Shown here piece after piece: positions 1-7,151 of a stretch of DNA of 55,433 nucleotides; the first letter of the stretch is position 1, and every line of letters starts with the position of its first letter. Below the pieces are notes generated by a model. It did no database searches. It saw nothing but the letters and a program-made list of their open reading frames with translations, and was not told where the DNA came from. The stretch is from a virus. Position numbers and translations under genes: made by a program. The stretch is taken from IMG/VR virus record IMGVR_UViG_3300043449_001455, positions 1 through 55,433 of that record. One strand, 5' to 3'.

Positions 1-155
1 GCCGAGCGACGCACACCTAACTGTGAGCCGAGCGACGCACACCTAACTGTGAGCCGAGCGACGCACACCTAACTGTGAGCCGAGCGACGCACACCTAACT
101 GTGAGCCGAGCGACGCACACCTAACTGTGAGCCGAGCGACGCACACCTAACCGTG
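1..155. repeat. 26-bp tandem direct repeat array, left end
   Basis: Six head-to-tail copies of a 26-bp unit that begins GCCGAGCGACGCACACC and ends TAACTGTGA. The sixth copy (131-155) carries CCGTG in place of CTGTG and marks the array edge. The same unit fills the right end of the window. There are no unique spacers, so this is not CRISPR. Arrays of this period act as replication iterons or partition sites in plasmids and phages; the role here is inferred only. Copy number cannot be trusted because the contig breaks inside the repeat. Confidence 0.97.
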
Positions 156-186
156 TTGGCTGTTTGTGAAACAAACAAACAGCGCA

Positions 187-282
187 GTTTGTATTAGTTA
201 CAAACAGCACTGTTTTAGATCTTTATACAAATAGTAAATTTGTACTACTTAGTACACTTGTACTACTGTAGTACATGTATAC
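187..282. promoter_or_regulatory. AT-rich palindrome cluster beside the repeat array
   Basis: A short AT-rich stretch in a GC-rich genome holds several palindromes. GTTTGTA/TACAAAC lies at 187-193/199-205, TACAAA/TTTGTA at 226-231/239-244, and the perfect GTACTAC-T-GTAGTAC at 260-274, with a related GTAC..GTAC pair at 242-255. The repeated TTTGTA/TACAAA half-sites suggest operators or an unwinding element next to the 26-bp array. No gene lies between 156 and 404. Confidence 0.55.
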
Positions 283-311
283 CAGTGACCTAAATTTTCC
301 CTATTAGGGGT

Positions 312-410
312 GGCCGCCTAAAACCGGGCGGCCGCCGTGTGTAAAAAACACTATATAAAGCCGACCCCTTGCAAGTCCCTATAAAACCGGACCCTCGCAA
401 GTCCCTAAAT
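312..410 (-). repeat. Intergenic element copy 1, downstream of the 405-596 gene
   Basis: On the minus strand, AAATTTAGGGACTTGCGAGG is followed about 25 nt later by a second TATAGGGACTTGCAAGGGG, then by a GGCCGCC/GGCGGCC hairpin (312-318/327-333). The TAG stop of the upstream gene lies inside the first AATTTAGGGAC. A related element follows the gene at 2852. Together they look like a repeated 3'-end or promoter element of the minus-strand early genes; the function is unknown. Confidence 0.5.
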
Positions 411-596
411 TTTTGCGATCGGCCAGGCTTCGATGCCCAGGTCCTCGCAGGCCTCCAGCAGGTCTTCAGCATCAGCAGCCATCAGATCATCGCGGGTCTG
501 CAGCATCTGATCTTCAAAGATGTGGCCGCGCTTCACCATGGCCGCCACCAGGGCAGCCACGAGATCGATGCGCTGTTCTTCGGTGAGCTGTTTCAT
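405..596 (-). CDS. Small acidic hypothetical protein
   Basis: 63 residues from the ATG at 596 (MKQLTEEQRIDLVAALVA...), helical and acidic with no transmembrane segment. It resembles the protein of the adjacent gene in layout: an N-terminal helix with a run of Met/Ile/Val and an acidic C-terminal half. The start overlaps the stop of the upstream gene by 4 nt, so it is the last gene of the minus-strand early transcript. Function is not recognised. Confidence 0.65.
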   Translation of the reverse strand: MKQLTEEQRIDLVAALVAAMVKRGHIFEDQMLQTRDDLMAADAEDLLEACEDLGIEAWPIAKI

Positions 597-820
597 AGCG
601 TTGATCGGTAGCAGGTCAGGGCAGCGTCGACAAGGCGGGACCACTCCTCGGGGCAGCGGTCGTCGCATTCGCGGCGCAGGTCAGGATTGCTCAGTCCAGC
701 CAGCCAGGCTTCGGTCTCGCCGATCTGGCTGTCGGTGATGTCGCCCACCTCCAGCATCGCGTCGATCATGCTGTCGATGATGCGGGCGCGCATGGCCTTG
801 GTGATGTAGGTGCTCGCCAT
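593..820 (-). CDS. Small hypothetical protein
   Basis: 75 residues beginning MASTYITKAMRARIIDS. The ATG at 820 overlaps the TGA of the preceding gene (TGATG), which decides the start over an upstream in-frame ATG. The protein is helical and acidic with a C-terminal cysteine. It shares a loose pattern with the next gene (a DxMIDAML / DLVAALVAAM helix), so the two may be old duplicates. No family recognised. Confidence 0.65.
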   Translation of the reverse strand: MASTYITKAMRARIIDSMIDAMLEVGDITDSQIGETEAWLAGLSNPDLRRECDDRCPEEWSRLVDAALTCYRSTL

Positions 821-1152
821 CAGACCAGCCCCAGCAGGCGCAGCCATGAATCATCGGCATCGGGCTCGATGATGTCGCCAGCAGGGGTCTCGCACACGCT
901 GTCGAACGTCCAGCGCTCGATCTCTTCCATGGCGGGCACGGGCCACCACTTGGAGCGCCAGCGCAGCTTCAGCACCTGGCTGCCATCGCCCTTGCGGGTG
1001 AAGCGGCCCACGGCGCCATCGCGCAGCAGCTTCTGCACGGTGCCATCGGGCAGGGTGACTTTCTTCACCAGGTTCTGTGGCACCAGGATGTCGTCACCCT
1101 TGCGGCGGACGTTGACGGTGGCCGGGAACTGGTCGGCTTCGGTGATTCTCAC
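820..1152 (-). CDS. Hypothetical protein, GTG start proposed
   Basis: Read from GTG at 1152 this is a 110-residue soluble protein (VRITEADQFPATVNVRRKGD...) with a beta-rich core that is basic in the middle and acidic at the C-terminus. The frame stays open up to an ATG at 1221, but those extra 23 codons are made of a four-fold DNA repeat (1153-1217) and do not look like protein sequence. I therefore favour the GTG. Function unknown. Confidence 0.55.
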   Translation of the reverse strand: MRITEADQFPATVNVRRKGDDILVPQNLVKKVTLPDGTVQKLLRDGAVGRFTRKGDGSQVLKLRWRSKWWPVPAMEEIERWTFDSVCETPAGDIIEPDADDSWLRLLGLV

Positions 1153-1217
1153 GGGTCTCAAAGGGTAAAGGGGACTCAAATGGCCAAGGGACTCAAAGCG
1201 GCCCCGGGACTCCAAAA
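1153..1217. repeat. Four direct GGGACTCAAA repeats, 17-18 bp period
   Basis: GGGTCTCAAA (1153), GGGACTCAAA (1171), GGGACTCAAA (1188) and GGGACTCCAAAA (1206) are spaced 18, 17 and 18 bp apart. They lie directly upstream of the GTG proposed for the next minus-strand gene, so they could be operator sites or a leader of the mRNA. The alternative is that they encode a repetitive N-terminus (ESRGRFESLGHLSPL). Confidence 0.7.
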
Positions 1218-1258
1218 CCATAGAGCTGCGCCGGCCGCTAGAGCCGGCATCGTTACAT

Positions 1259-1699
1259 TCAGTAATGAACCGTGCTGCCCACCCAGTTTGGGTCAGCCGG
1301 ATCGGGCTCGACTTCGTCCGCAGGCTCCCAGATGTAGGTGTGGACCCAGCCCTGATTGAGCACGAACACGTAGCTGTGCTCGCAGCCCATGTCGCGGAAG
1401 TGCTCGATCAGGCGCTGGATGTCGGTGAAGCTGCGGGCGTCCACATCGGTCTCGCCGCGGCTGGCGTAATACAGGGGCCCTGACTCCCGGAGGGTCTCAC
1501 GGTTCCAGCCCAGATTGGTGCGCAGGCAGCTGATGTCACCGCCGGCCACCAGGTTCAGAGCAGCTGCAGGGCTGTTGTGATGCTCCTGCAGGATCGGCAG
1601 CTGGTGGCTGGGGTAGCCGTCGTAATGGCAGTAAACAGCGAGGTAGCGGGGCTTGCGGGCGGTGCCGGTGCGGACGGCGATGACGGAGCGGGTGGCCAT
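1259..1699 (-). CDS. Hypothetical protein
   Basis: 146 residues from the ATG at 1699 (MATRSVIAVRTGTARKPRYL). It contains an aromatic, His-rich middle (YCHYDGYPSHQLPILQEHH) and ends acidic with a WVGSTVHY tail. The opening 'sVIaV...yCHYDGYP..h' pattern resembles small phage proteins of unknown role that I have seen annotated only as hypothetical. It belongs to the minus-strand early run; the gap to the next gene holds one TGTAACG motif. Confidence 0.7.
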   Translation of the reverse strand: MATRSVIAVRTGTARKPRYLAVYCHYDGYPSHQLPILQEHHNSPAAALNLVAGGDISCLRTNLGWNRETLRESGPLYYASRGETDVDARSFTDIQRLIEHFRDMGCEHSYVFVLNQGWVHTYIWEPADEVEPDPADPNWVGSTVHY

Positions 1700-1703
1700 G
1701 GGA

Positions 1704-1964
1704 TCAACGAATAAAGGTGGATGCGTGCTGAGCCCAGTCGGCCAAATACTGCTCGACCTCGCCAAGCTTGCGGAACGCCTCGGCTCGCTCGGCCAGCGCT
1801 GAGCTCCACGCTTCAGGAGATTGAGGGTAGAAGTCTCGCTGGTTGCAGGTGGCGGCAGAGATGGCCTCTCTGGCGGCACGAACAGCACGCCAAGCGGCTT
1901 CGTACTCATCAAACAGCGACGATGCGCCGGTGCCGTTCAAGTGGATGGTGGGAAGGGTTGTCAT
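1704..1964 (-). CDS. Hypothetical protein, helical
   Basis: 86 residues from the ATG at 1964, two bases after the upstream stop. An Ala/Glu/Arg-rich helical stretch (YEAAWRAVRAAREAI) and a second helix near the C-terminus suggest a small coiled coil. There is one Cys and no membrane segment. It is co-transcribed with its neighbours on the minus strand. No family recognised. Confidence 0.65.
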   Translation of the reverse strand: MTTLPTIHLNGTGASSLFDEYEAAWRAVRAAREAISAATCNQRDFYPQSPEAWSSALAERAEAFRKLGEVEQYLADWAQHASTFIR

Positions 1965-1966
1965 GA

Positions 1967-2179
1967 TCAGGCGAGAGAAGGAGCGGCGCAGCCATTGGCC
2001 AGCAGCTGATCAGCGAGGCGCTCGGCATCCTCCAGCACCATGAGGTAATCCTTCGGCATGGGCCGGTCGCCGATGCTGTACAGGTCGTTGCCGAGGGCGA
2101 AGCCTTCTCTGTGCCAGCCGGCCACATGCAGGGCCTTGATCACGCGGGCTGTGTAGTCGCGAACTTCGTGGAGTTTCAT
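1967..2179 (-). CDS. Hypothetical protein
   Basis: 70 residues from the ATG at 2179 (MKLHEVRDYTARVIKALHVA). The upstream 85 nt contain a TGTAACG motif on the minus strand (about 2253) and an AT-richer GTGTATTGTTT block, so a promoter for the 405-2179 run probably sits there. Function unknown. Confidence 0.6.
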   Translation of the reverse strand: MKLHEVRDYTARVIKALHVAGWHREGFALGNDLYSIGDRPMPKDYLMVLEDAERLADQLLANGCAAPSLA

Positions 2180-2265
2180 GACAGGTAAGCGATAAAGGCG
2201 GCTCGGTGGCCGATGTGGAAACAATACACGGCCACCGACCCCGGCAGCCGTTTCGTTACAAACCG

Positions 2266-2589
2266 TCACCCGACAGCGGTGAGGCTCACGTACTCCTTCG
2301 GCCGATCCTGAGCCACGCCCACCACCTGCTCATCCAGCTGGAGCTGGCGCAGCTGCAGGGCCATGTTGTCGATCGCAGCGCTGTAGCTCCAGTTATGGCG
2401 GGTCTTCAGCACCACACGCAAGCCTTGGGTTTCAATCCGGTCCAGCCGGTTGCGCTGCATGTGAGCCAGCAGGAACTCCCGATCGGTCGACAGCTCAGCC
2501 TCAAGCTGCTGGATCTGCTGCTGCAGGGCCTTGGCACGCGCCAGACGCTTGCCGATGGTGCCGGTGGGGCTGTAAGAGCGAATAGTCAT
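2266..2589 (-). CDS. Coiled-coil hypothetical protein
   Basis: 107 residues from the ATG at 2589. Residues about 14-35 form a coiled coil (RLARAKALQQQIQQLEAEL), followed by a basic stretch and a Gln-rich helix near residues 80-92. The open frame runs further upstream, but that part (2590-2851) reads through intergenic DNA and is not protein-like. It is preceded by a 262-nt gap that contains the repeated element. Function unknown. Confidence 0.6.
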   Translation of the reverse strand: MTIRSYSPTGTIGKRLARAKALQQQIQQLEAELSTDREFLLAHMQRNRLDRIETQGLRVVLKTRHNWSYSAAIDNMALQLRQLQLDEQVVGVAQDRPKEYVSLTAVG

Positions 2590-2851
2590 GATGCGCAGGT
2601 AATTGCTGAACGCCCCAGAACAGTACGCCCTGGGCGCACCGTTACGACGCACTGCCGTAACAAATCGAAACAGTGCGCGAACCGGCTGATGATGTGGTAG
2701 ACAGACCACGGGAGCCTGTATTTGCAGCGGCCCAGCCTGTGTTAGTACGCACGCACCAGCTTGCAATTCAGCTGCAGCAGCCTGCACCCCATAAAGCCGG
2801 CCGCCAGCCGTGTGCGTGATCGGCCCCTTAAAGCCGCAACCCCGCCGGTCC
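2590..2851. other. Intergenic region with TGTAACG-like motifs
   Basis: I see no gene here on either strand. The region carries CCGTTACG and CCGTAACA about 20 nt apart (2627-2661), matching the TGTAACGG word of the iteron-like cluster, and the repeated element at 2790-2862. It probably holds the promoter for the gene ending at 2266. Confidence 0.4.
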
Positions 2852-2862
2852 CTAATTTTTTC
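2790..2862 (-). repeat. Intergenic element copy 2, downstream of the Xre-like gene
   Basis: This is a diverged copy of the element at 312-410. On the minus strand it reads AAAAATTAGGGACCGGCGGG, then GCGGCTTTAAGG and GGCGGCCGGCTTTAT. As in copy 1, the TAG stop of the preceding gene forms the left edge and CGTGTG follows next to a GGCCGCC-type block. The shared order of blocks argues for common descent. Confidence 0.45.
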
Positions 2863-3022
2863 GCGCCACGGTCTCCAGCGCCAGATCCAGATACGGCGGG
2901 ATCGCCCGGGCGCCAATTTCCCAGCGGGCGATCGTGACGCGGTCGACGCGCAGCCTGTTTGCCAGCTCCTGCTGGGTCAGGCCGTGCGTCTCCCGGAATT
3001 CAACAAGCTGCTTCGATGTCAT
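2852..3022 (-). CDS. Xre/Cro-type HTH regulator
   Basis: A 56-residue helix-turn-helix protein: MTSKQLVEFRETHGLTQQEL, then LRVDRVTIARWEIG. The LTQQELANRL...RVTIARWE pattern is the classic Xre/Cro recognition unit and nearly fills the protein, so it is a Cro-size DNA-binding protein with no cleavage domain. I choose the ATG at 3022 because AAGGG lies just upstream. A TTG at 3058 overlapping the previous stop is the alternative (68 residues). It may be a lysogeny or early-gene regulator. Confidence 0.8.
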   Translation of the reverse strand: MTSKQLVEFRETHGLTQQELANRLRVDRVTIARWEIGARAIPPYLDLALETVARKN

Positions 3023-3054
3023 GCAGCCCTTGTAACCGATGGCAACGGCCGCTG

Positions 3055-3843
3055 TCAACGGCCGCCCATCACTTCTTTCATCTTCTGCTGCACCAGATCC
3101 GGGAAATAGCCCCGCGCTAGGTTGCCGGTGATGCCGTAGAAGTCAAACTTTGGCGTCACATCTGGCGGCCCGTCAAATCTCTTAAACAGCATGCCCAATT
3201 CGCCACCCTTGCGGCGATAGATGCCCGGTGCCAGCCCGCCTGTTTTGCCAGCCCGGCGGTTCGGGGAGATGAAGAACGAGTCCTTCACTCGTCCCTTTTT
3301 CGCGTAACCACGCAGCGGTGACTCCATTGCACCCAGCGCGAACAGGATTCGGTTGTATTGACCAGGCGTGATGTTGCCGTAGCTGTTGAGCAGGTCGCCG
3401 ATCACATTGCTGGTCTTCTTCAGCGGCGCGGCGTACTCGTTATTGCCGATGAAGCCACCCCGACGCAGGCGCTTGGTGAAGCGGGTGACATAGACCTGCT
3501 TGCTGCCACTGCCTCCCGCCTCGTCATTCACCTGCGGGAACAGGTAGTAGCTCGGTGCCTGACCCTTGGCGCCGTCCTCCGAGATCCAGAACCCCATTTC
3601 GAGGTTGCTCTTATCGCTGCGCACCCAGGCCCGGTAGCCCTCAGCGCCCCACCGCACGCTCTTGGTGGTGAACGGCACCGGGTTCTCGAACGTGGTCTGC
3701 ATGCGCTGCTGCAGGTCGTTGCGCACCTTGGGCGCTAGCGCATTCAGCGCCCAGGAGGCGACGAAGGGCATCTGGACGCGCCGGATGATGTCCAGATCCT
3801 TGATCAGGTCGTCGGCGTCAAAGGTGATGGTGCGGCCGGCCAT
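3055..3843 (-). CDS. Putative minor tail / virion morphogenesis protein (gpZ-like)
   Basis: 262 residues. An N-terminal helix pair (ASWALNALAPKVRNDLQQRM) is followed by FENPVPFTTKSVRW, YYLFPQV and a basic TKRLRRGGFI segment, ending with KFDFYGITGN and a basic C-terminal helix. This layout matches a family of phage proteins annotated as minor tail or tail-completion proteins; lambda gpZ has a similar build. It is far from the late operon, where the slot between FII and U is empty. It overlaps the Xre region by 4 nt and starts 13 nt after a terminator. The family assignment is from memory, so a DNA-associated role cannot be excluded. Confidence 0.55.
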   Translation of the reverse strand: MAGRTITFDADDLIKDLDIIRRVQMPFVASWALNALAPKVRNDLQQRMQTTFENPVPFTTKSVRWGAEGYRAWVRSDKSNLEMGFWISEDGAKGQAPSYYLFPQVNDEAGGSGSKQVYVTRFTKRLRRGGFIGNNEYAAPLKKTSNVIGDLLNSYGNITPGQYNRILFALGAMESPLRGYAKKGRVKDSFFISPNRRAGKTGGLAPGIYRRKGGELGMLFKRFDGPPDVTPKFDFYGITGNLARGYFPDLVQQKMKEVMGGR

Positions 3844-3856
3844 GAAGCCTCCCTAC

Positions 3857-3885
3857 AAAAAGACCCCTGGTCTCACGCAGGGGTC
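3857..3885 (-). terminator. Rho-independent terminator
   Basis: On the minus strand GACCCCTG (3885-3878) and CAGGGGTC (3869-3862) form an 8-bp stem with an 8-nt loop, followed by TTTTT (3861-3857). It ends the transcript of the 3911-4123 gene but lies only 13 bp before the start of the gpZ-like gene. Confidence 0.85.
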
Positions 3886-3910
3886 GGTGGTCCTCTCGTC
3901 CGGGGTGAGT

Positions 3911-4123
3911 CTAGCCCCGTTTGAGATTGCGCGCATCCCCGCAGAAGACCATCCGCTGCTCCTTCCCCAGCCAGATGGCCCCACGAGCCCCGTGAAGGCC
4001 GTCCCAGGTGCCCTTGGCCCACCCATACCCCATGAACACCCTGCAGGCGGTTCCCCGAGGCCAGGACGGCCAGCTGGTGGGTGATGCGGCGAGGCGCTGG
4101 TGGTCGGGGGTGGCGTTGGGCAT
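3911..4123 (-). CDS. Small basic protein, hypothetical
   Basis: 70 residues from the ATG at 4123. The C-terminal half (RVFMGYGWAKGTWDGLHGAR...IWLGKEQRMVF) reads as a small beta barrel with alternating aromatic and Gly residues, reminiscent of Tudor/SH3-like folds; this is an impression only. It sits between the iteron-like region and a terminator, so it is probably transcribed alone or with the primase read-through. Confidence 0.5.
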   Translation of the reverse strand: MPNATPDHQRLAASPTSWPSWPRGTACRVFMGYGWAKGTWDGLHGARGAIWLGKEQRMVFCGDARNLKRG

Positions 4124-4126
4124 GGC

Positions 4127-4392
4127 TGTAACGCTGTAACGGTCCTGTAACGGTGGGTGTTACAGCCAAACCCCTTGCAGGGACTGGGTTGTAACGTTGT
4201 AACAATAATTTCTATAAAAGTAGATAGTAGTAGTAAGAGGGGAGAGGGGGTCTGTGACAGGGAGAGGGGCTGTATATCTCTATGGGTGTTTCCCGGAGAA
4301 AACCGTTACAACCGTTTCAACCGTTACATCCCTTGCGCTGCAAGGGATCTCGGCGAAACAGGCACCGTTACACCGACCCCGAAACCGTTACA
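4127..4392. repeat. Iteron-like TGTAACGG cluster, candidate replication origin
   Basis: Five TGTAAC words on the plus strand (4127, 4135, 4146, 4190, 4198) and one inverted copy (4159) lie on the left. Four inverted copies (GTTACA at 4305, 4323, 4367, 4387), all preceded by CC, lie on the right. The middle (4204-4300) is locally AT-rich. A perfect hairpin ATCCCTTGC-GCT-GCAAGGGAT sits at 4328-4348. Opposed binding-site arrays around a weak duplex, next to the primase/helicase gene, are typical of an origin. The extended consensus is TGTAACGGT. Single copies occur near 1250, 2253 and 15527. Confidence 0.6.
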
Positions 4393-7039
4393 GCGTCTCA
4401 AGCGTCTCAAGTGGGACCAAGGTTGCGCGAGCAACGCCGCACCCTTTGAACCTGATCGTGTTCGCGCTGGTCGTGGCACCCGTTACGCGCCTCAGAGCCT
4501 GCCGGTAGGCGTTCCCCGCCCATGGCGTGTCCTTCAACAGGGCCTGCAGGTTGGTGCTGTTGTTGGCCACCGCCAGCAGCCCGGAGGTCACCTTGAGCCC
4601 GTACCGGCCAAGGATCGTCTCGATCTCATCCGATGGGTGGTCCCGGCCGGGAATGGCGAAGATCACCCCGCGCTGGGCCATCTGCACCAGCTCCAGCACC
4701 GACATCCGCTTGCCGCCATCCACCTGGATCAGCGCCTGCAGGATGTGGTTGAGGCACTTCACCTCATCCGCGTCGGTGGCTTCAACCTCGCGGCTTTCCC
4801 AGTCCATCATGTTGATCCACTCAATCGCCTGCTGAAGCGATAGCTCGCCGCCACCACCAGGCTCAAGCGTCCAAGCGCCGGCCAGCAGAGTGCCGTACTG
4901 ATCACCGAAACGCTGCCCAAAACGACGCGAAAGTGCGGCCGCGAGGGTCTTGGCGTTCTTTCGAATCGCGGGGATTTGCTGAAGCGTCCGGGCCACAAGT
5001 CTGCGGCCGTTTTCCTCAGTGCAGGTCTCAAGAATCTGCTGTTCGAATTCAGTCCAGTCGTCCTTGTCCATGTGATCTTTGCGCAGGCCAAGAACACAAA
5101 AGCGATCGAGGTCGGCGCGTTGGATCAGGGCAACGTTGATGGATGAAACGCAGAACATCGAGCGGATCTCGAAGGTGTTGGATCCGCCGTTTGTGGTGCC
5201 CTTGTAGATTTTGCCGCCTTCCGATGATGCGATCCGCGCCAGGGCAAGGATGTTCTGCACCTGCATTTTGTCTTTGAGCTCGTTCTGCTCCAGCTCGTCG
5301 AACACCACGGGGATGGCATCAGAGCGCAGCTGGCCGCGAAGACCGGCTTCGGTGGTGCCGCCGGTAGCGCCCTCGAACATGCCGCCAAGCATGGGCTTCA
5401 TGAAGGAGCCCAAAATGGTGGTCTTGCCGGTCCCAGCCCCGCCAGTGACCCAGATATGGGGCCGCCACTTGAGGGAACCGCAAACCGGGGCCAGGACGAT
5501 CCATCCGAGGAGCAGGTTGGCTGAGGCTGGGGTCTCCCAGCGAAAGCGCTCAGCGATGAGGCGCACGTTGGCGCAGACGGCGTCGGGAAGGATGTCAGCT
5601 CCCGGACCGTCGATGGCCTTGGCGTTTTCGTAGAAGTAAAAGCTGGAAAACCTGCTGGGCAGCCGCGTGATCGGGTGCGAGCGGCCGTTGATGACAAGCC
5701 GGTTGCCGAGATGGAGGACAACCCGGTCGGCATCAGCCCATGCGCCACGACCGCGGACACGGGAGGGGTCGTAAACGCCCTGCGCGATGCAGGCGCCCAT
5801 GATGGCGTTCTGCGCCGAGTCCCAGTCAATGCGGCCGCGCTCGTCGCCGAAGCCACCGGCCCACCACTCAAGGGGCGCCAGCTGCAGGAAGTGCGACTTG
5901 TTGTGCTGGGCAGCGGTGAGTGCGGTCACCTGACAGGCTGCTGCCGGCAGGTAGTAGTAGATGCCGTGGTCGAAGCCAAGGGGGCGAAATGGGAGGCGAT
6001 CTACTGGCCCTGCTTCGGTAGCAGGATCTTCGAGATCCGGCTCCTCGACTGGGTTTTCGGCAGGCCCAGGAGCAACGTCTGCGGGGGGCAAGTTGGCAGG
6101 CAAGATGGGGGTCAAGTTGCGCAGCTCGGCCGGCCCGGGAAGGATCCTCCGCGGTGCCCGGTAGCCGTGCTCCTTGGCCCAGTACCAGAAGGTGCCAGCG
6201 GCCACGTCAGTGCCACCGGAGCGGGCGACCTGATCGATGCCACCCCACTGGGGGCTGTGGTTGGCCATCATCGCGATGGCGGTGTCGCGTGAGCTGCCGG
6301 CCTCCTCGCAGGCGGCGATGAGCCCCCACAGGATGTTGCGGTACATCGGATAGGTGTTGCCACCGGGCACCCGGGCCGGGATGCAGTTGAGGGCCTTCTG
6401 GATCTCGTCCAGCCCCTGGGTCTCGTAATCGGTGAAGGTGCGGGCCTGCTCAATGCGGGCTGCCACCACCGGTGCCGGCAGGCGTGATGCGATGGCGTCA
6501 GCTGTGTAGAGGGTGTCGTTGAGATTGACGATTTTGGCGATTTCGCCGGTCTGCGGGTGCGGGGTGCCGGGTAGGCGCATCACCCGCGATGGGTTCTTCA
6601 GTGCGCGATCGGCATCAGCGTGATCGAGCAGGCGGGTCTGGATGGTCTTCCAGGCATCGGGCGCCAGCGGCTCGGAGAGCACCCAGTAGGAGTGGATGGA
6701 CTTGCCACCGGTGTCGACCTGGATGGTGGGCTCGGGGAGGCCGAGCTCCTGCCATGCGGTGAGCTGCCAGTCCTTGGGCTTGTCGTCCCACTCGATAAAA
6801 AAGGCGATGCAGCCGGTGATGTCGGCATCCTTGTCGCCGCCGTTGTTGACGACGACGTAGACGCCGCGCTTGTCGGCCACCCAACCCTCGACGAGCTGCT
6901 TGGTGGGCTCACCTTTGGCGCCGCGGTCCTCGGCCTTGCGCGGGTCGGTCTTGGCGTAGAAGCCACGCAGGCGAATGGAGCCCTTGGGCTTGCCGAGAGC
7001 CGCGAGGAACTGGCGAGCCGCGTCGAAATCAATGGACAT
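4388..7039 (-). CDS. Bifunctional primase / SF3-type helicase
   Basis: 883 residues from the ATG at 7039 (MSIDFDAARQ). The N-terminal part shows archaeo-eukaryotic primase signatures: an acidic pair in FIEWDD near residue 80 and the S-x-H motif in SIHSYW near 113. A central linker precedes the ATPase, with Walker A GGAGTGKTT near 531-539, Walker B VVFDE near 575, and an SS-N sensor (CVSSIN). This architecture fits phage/plasmid replicases that prime and unwind the origin, which would be the iteron cluster at its 3' end. The start overlaps the +1-frame tail of the VRR-NUC gene by 11 nt. Confidence 0.88.
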   Translation of the reverse strand: MSIDFDAARQFLAALGKPKGSIRLRGFYAKTDPRKAEDRGAKGEPTKQLVEGWVADKRGVYVVVNNGGDKDADITGCIAFFIEWDDKPKDWQLTAWQELGLPEPTIQVDTGGKSIHSYWVLSEPLAPDAWKTIQTRLLDHADADRALKNPSRVMRLPGTPHPQTGEIAKIVNLNDTLYTADAIASRLPAPVVAARIEQARTFTDYETQGLDEIQKALNCIPARVPGGNTYPMYRNILWGLIAACEEAGSSRDTAIAMMANHSPQWGGIDQVARSGGTDVAAGTFWYWAKEHGYRAPRRILPGPAELRNLTPILPANLPPADVAPGPAENPVEEPDLEDPATEAGPVDRLPFRPLGFDHGIYYYLPAAACQVTALTAAQHNKSHFLQLAPLEWWAGGFGDERGRIDWDSAQNAIMGACIAQGVYDPSRVRGRGAWADADRVVLHLGNRLVINGRSHPITRLPSRFSSFYFYENAKAIDGPGADILPDAVCANVRLIAERFRWETPASANLLLGWIVLAPVCGSLKWRPHIWVTGGAGTGKTTILGSFMKPMLGGMFEGATGGTTEAGLRGQLRSDAIPVVFDELEQNELKDKMQVQNILALARIASSEGGKIYKGTTNGGSNTFEIRSMFCVSSINVALIQRADLDRFCVLGLRKDHMDKDDWTEFEQQILETCTEENGRRLVARTLQQIPAIRKNAKTLAAALSRRFGQRFGDQYGTLLAGAWTLEPGGGGELSLQQAIEWINMMDWESREVEATDADEVKCLNHILQALIQVDGGKRMSVLELVQMAQRGVIFAIPGRDHPSDEIETILGRYGLKVTSGLLAVANNSTNLQALLKDTPWAGNAYRQALRRVTGATTSANTIRFKGCGVARATLVPLETLETL

Positions 7040-7151
7040 GAGGATGTTGTTTGGGTGAGAGGCCGATGCGCTGCATTTCCTCATCAGTCGGCTCCGGGAG
7101 CCAATCGACGAGCTTGCGAAAGAAGAGTTGCAGCCGTTCAGACTCCTCGAA
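7029..7151 (-). CDS. Candidate +1-frame C-terminal extension of the VRR-NUC protein
   Basis: Downstream of the zero-frame stop there are 40 codons of protein-like sequence (PFEESERLQLFFRKLVDWL...) with no ATG, GTG or TTG start. If the ribosome reads CCC (7155-7153), slips +1 at CCC-T and continues TTC GAG GAG, the product runs IATEPFEESERLQLFF without a break. CCC-U is a known +1 slippery site in Listeria phage PSA. The extension ends 11 nt inside the primase start, as expected for coupled genes. A single-base assembly error is the plain alternative. Confidence 0.4.
   Translation of the reverse strand, partial: FEESERLQLFFRKLVDWLPEPTDEEMQRIGLSPKQHPHVH

Noticed and set aside
1-155. Terminal 26-bp repeats as a CRISPR array
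   Set aside because: Units are directly adjacent with no unique spacers and no cas genes are present.
2266-2916. 216-residue frame starting at 2916
   Set aside because: Its first 109 codons cross the Xre-like gene end and an intergenic repeat; protein-like sequence begins at the ATG at 2589.
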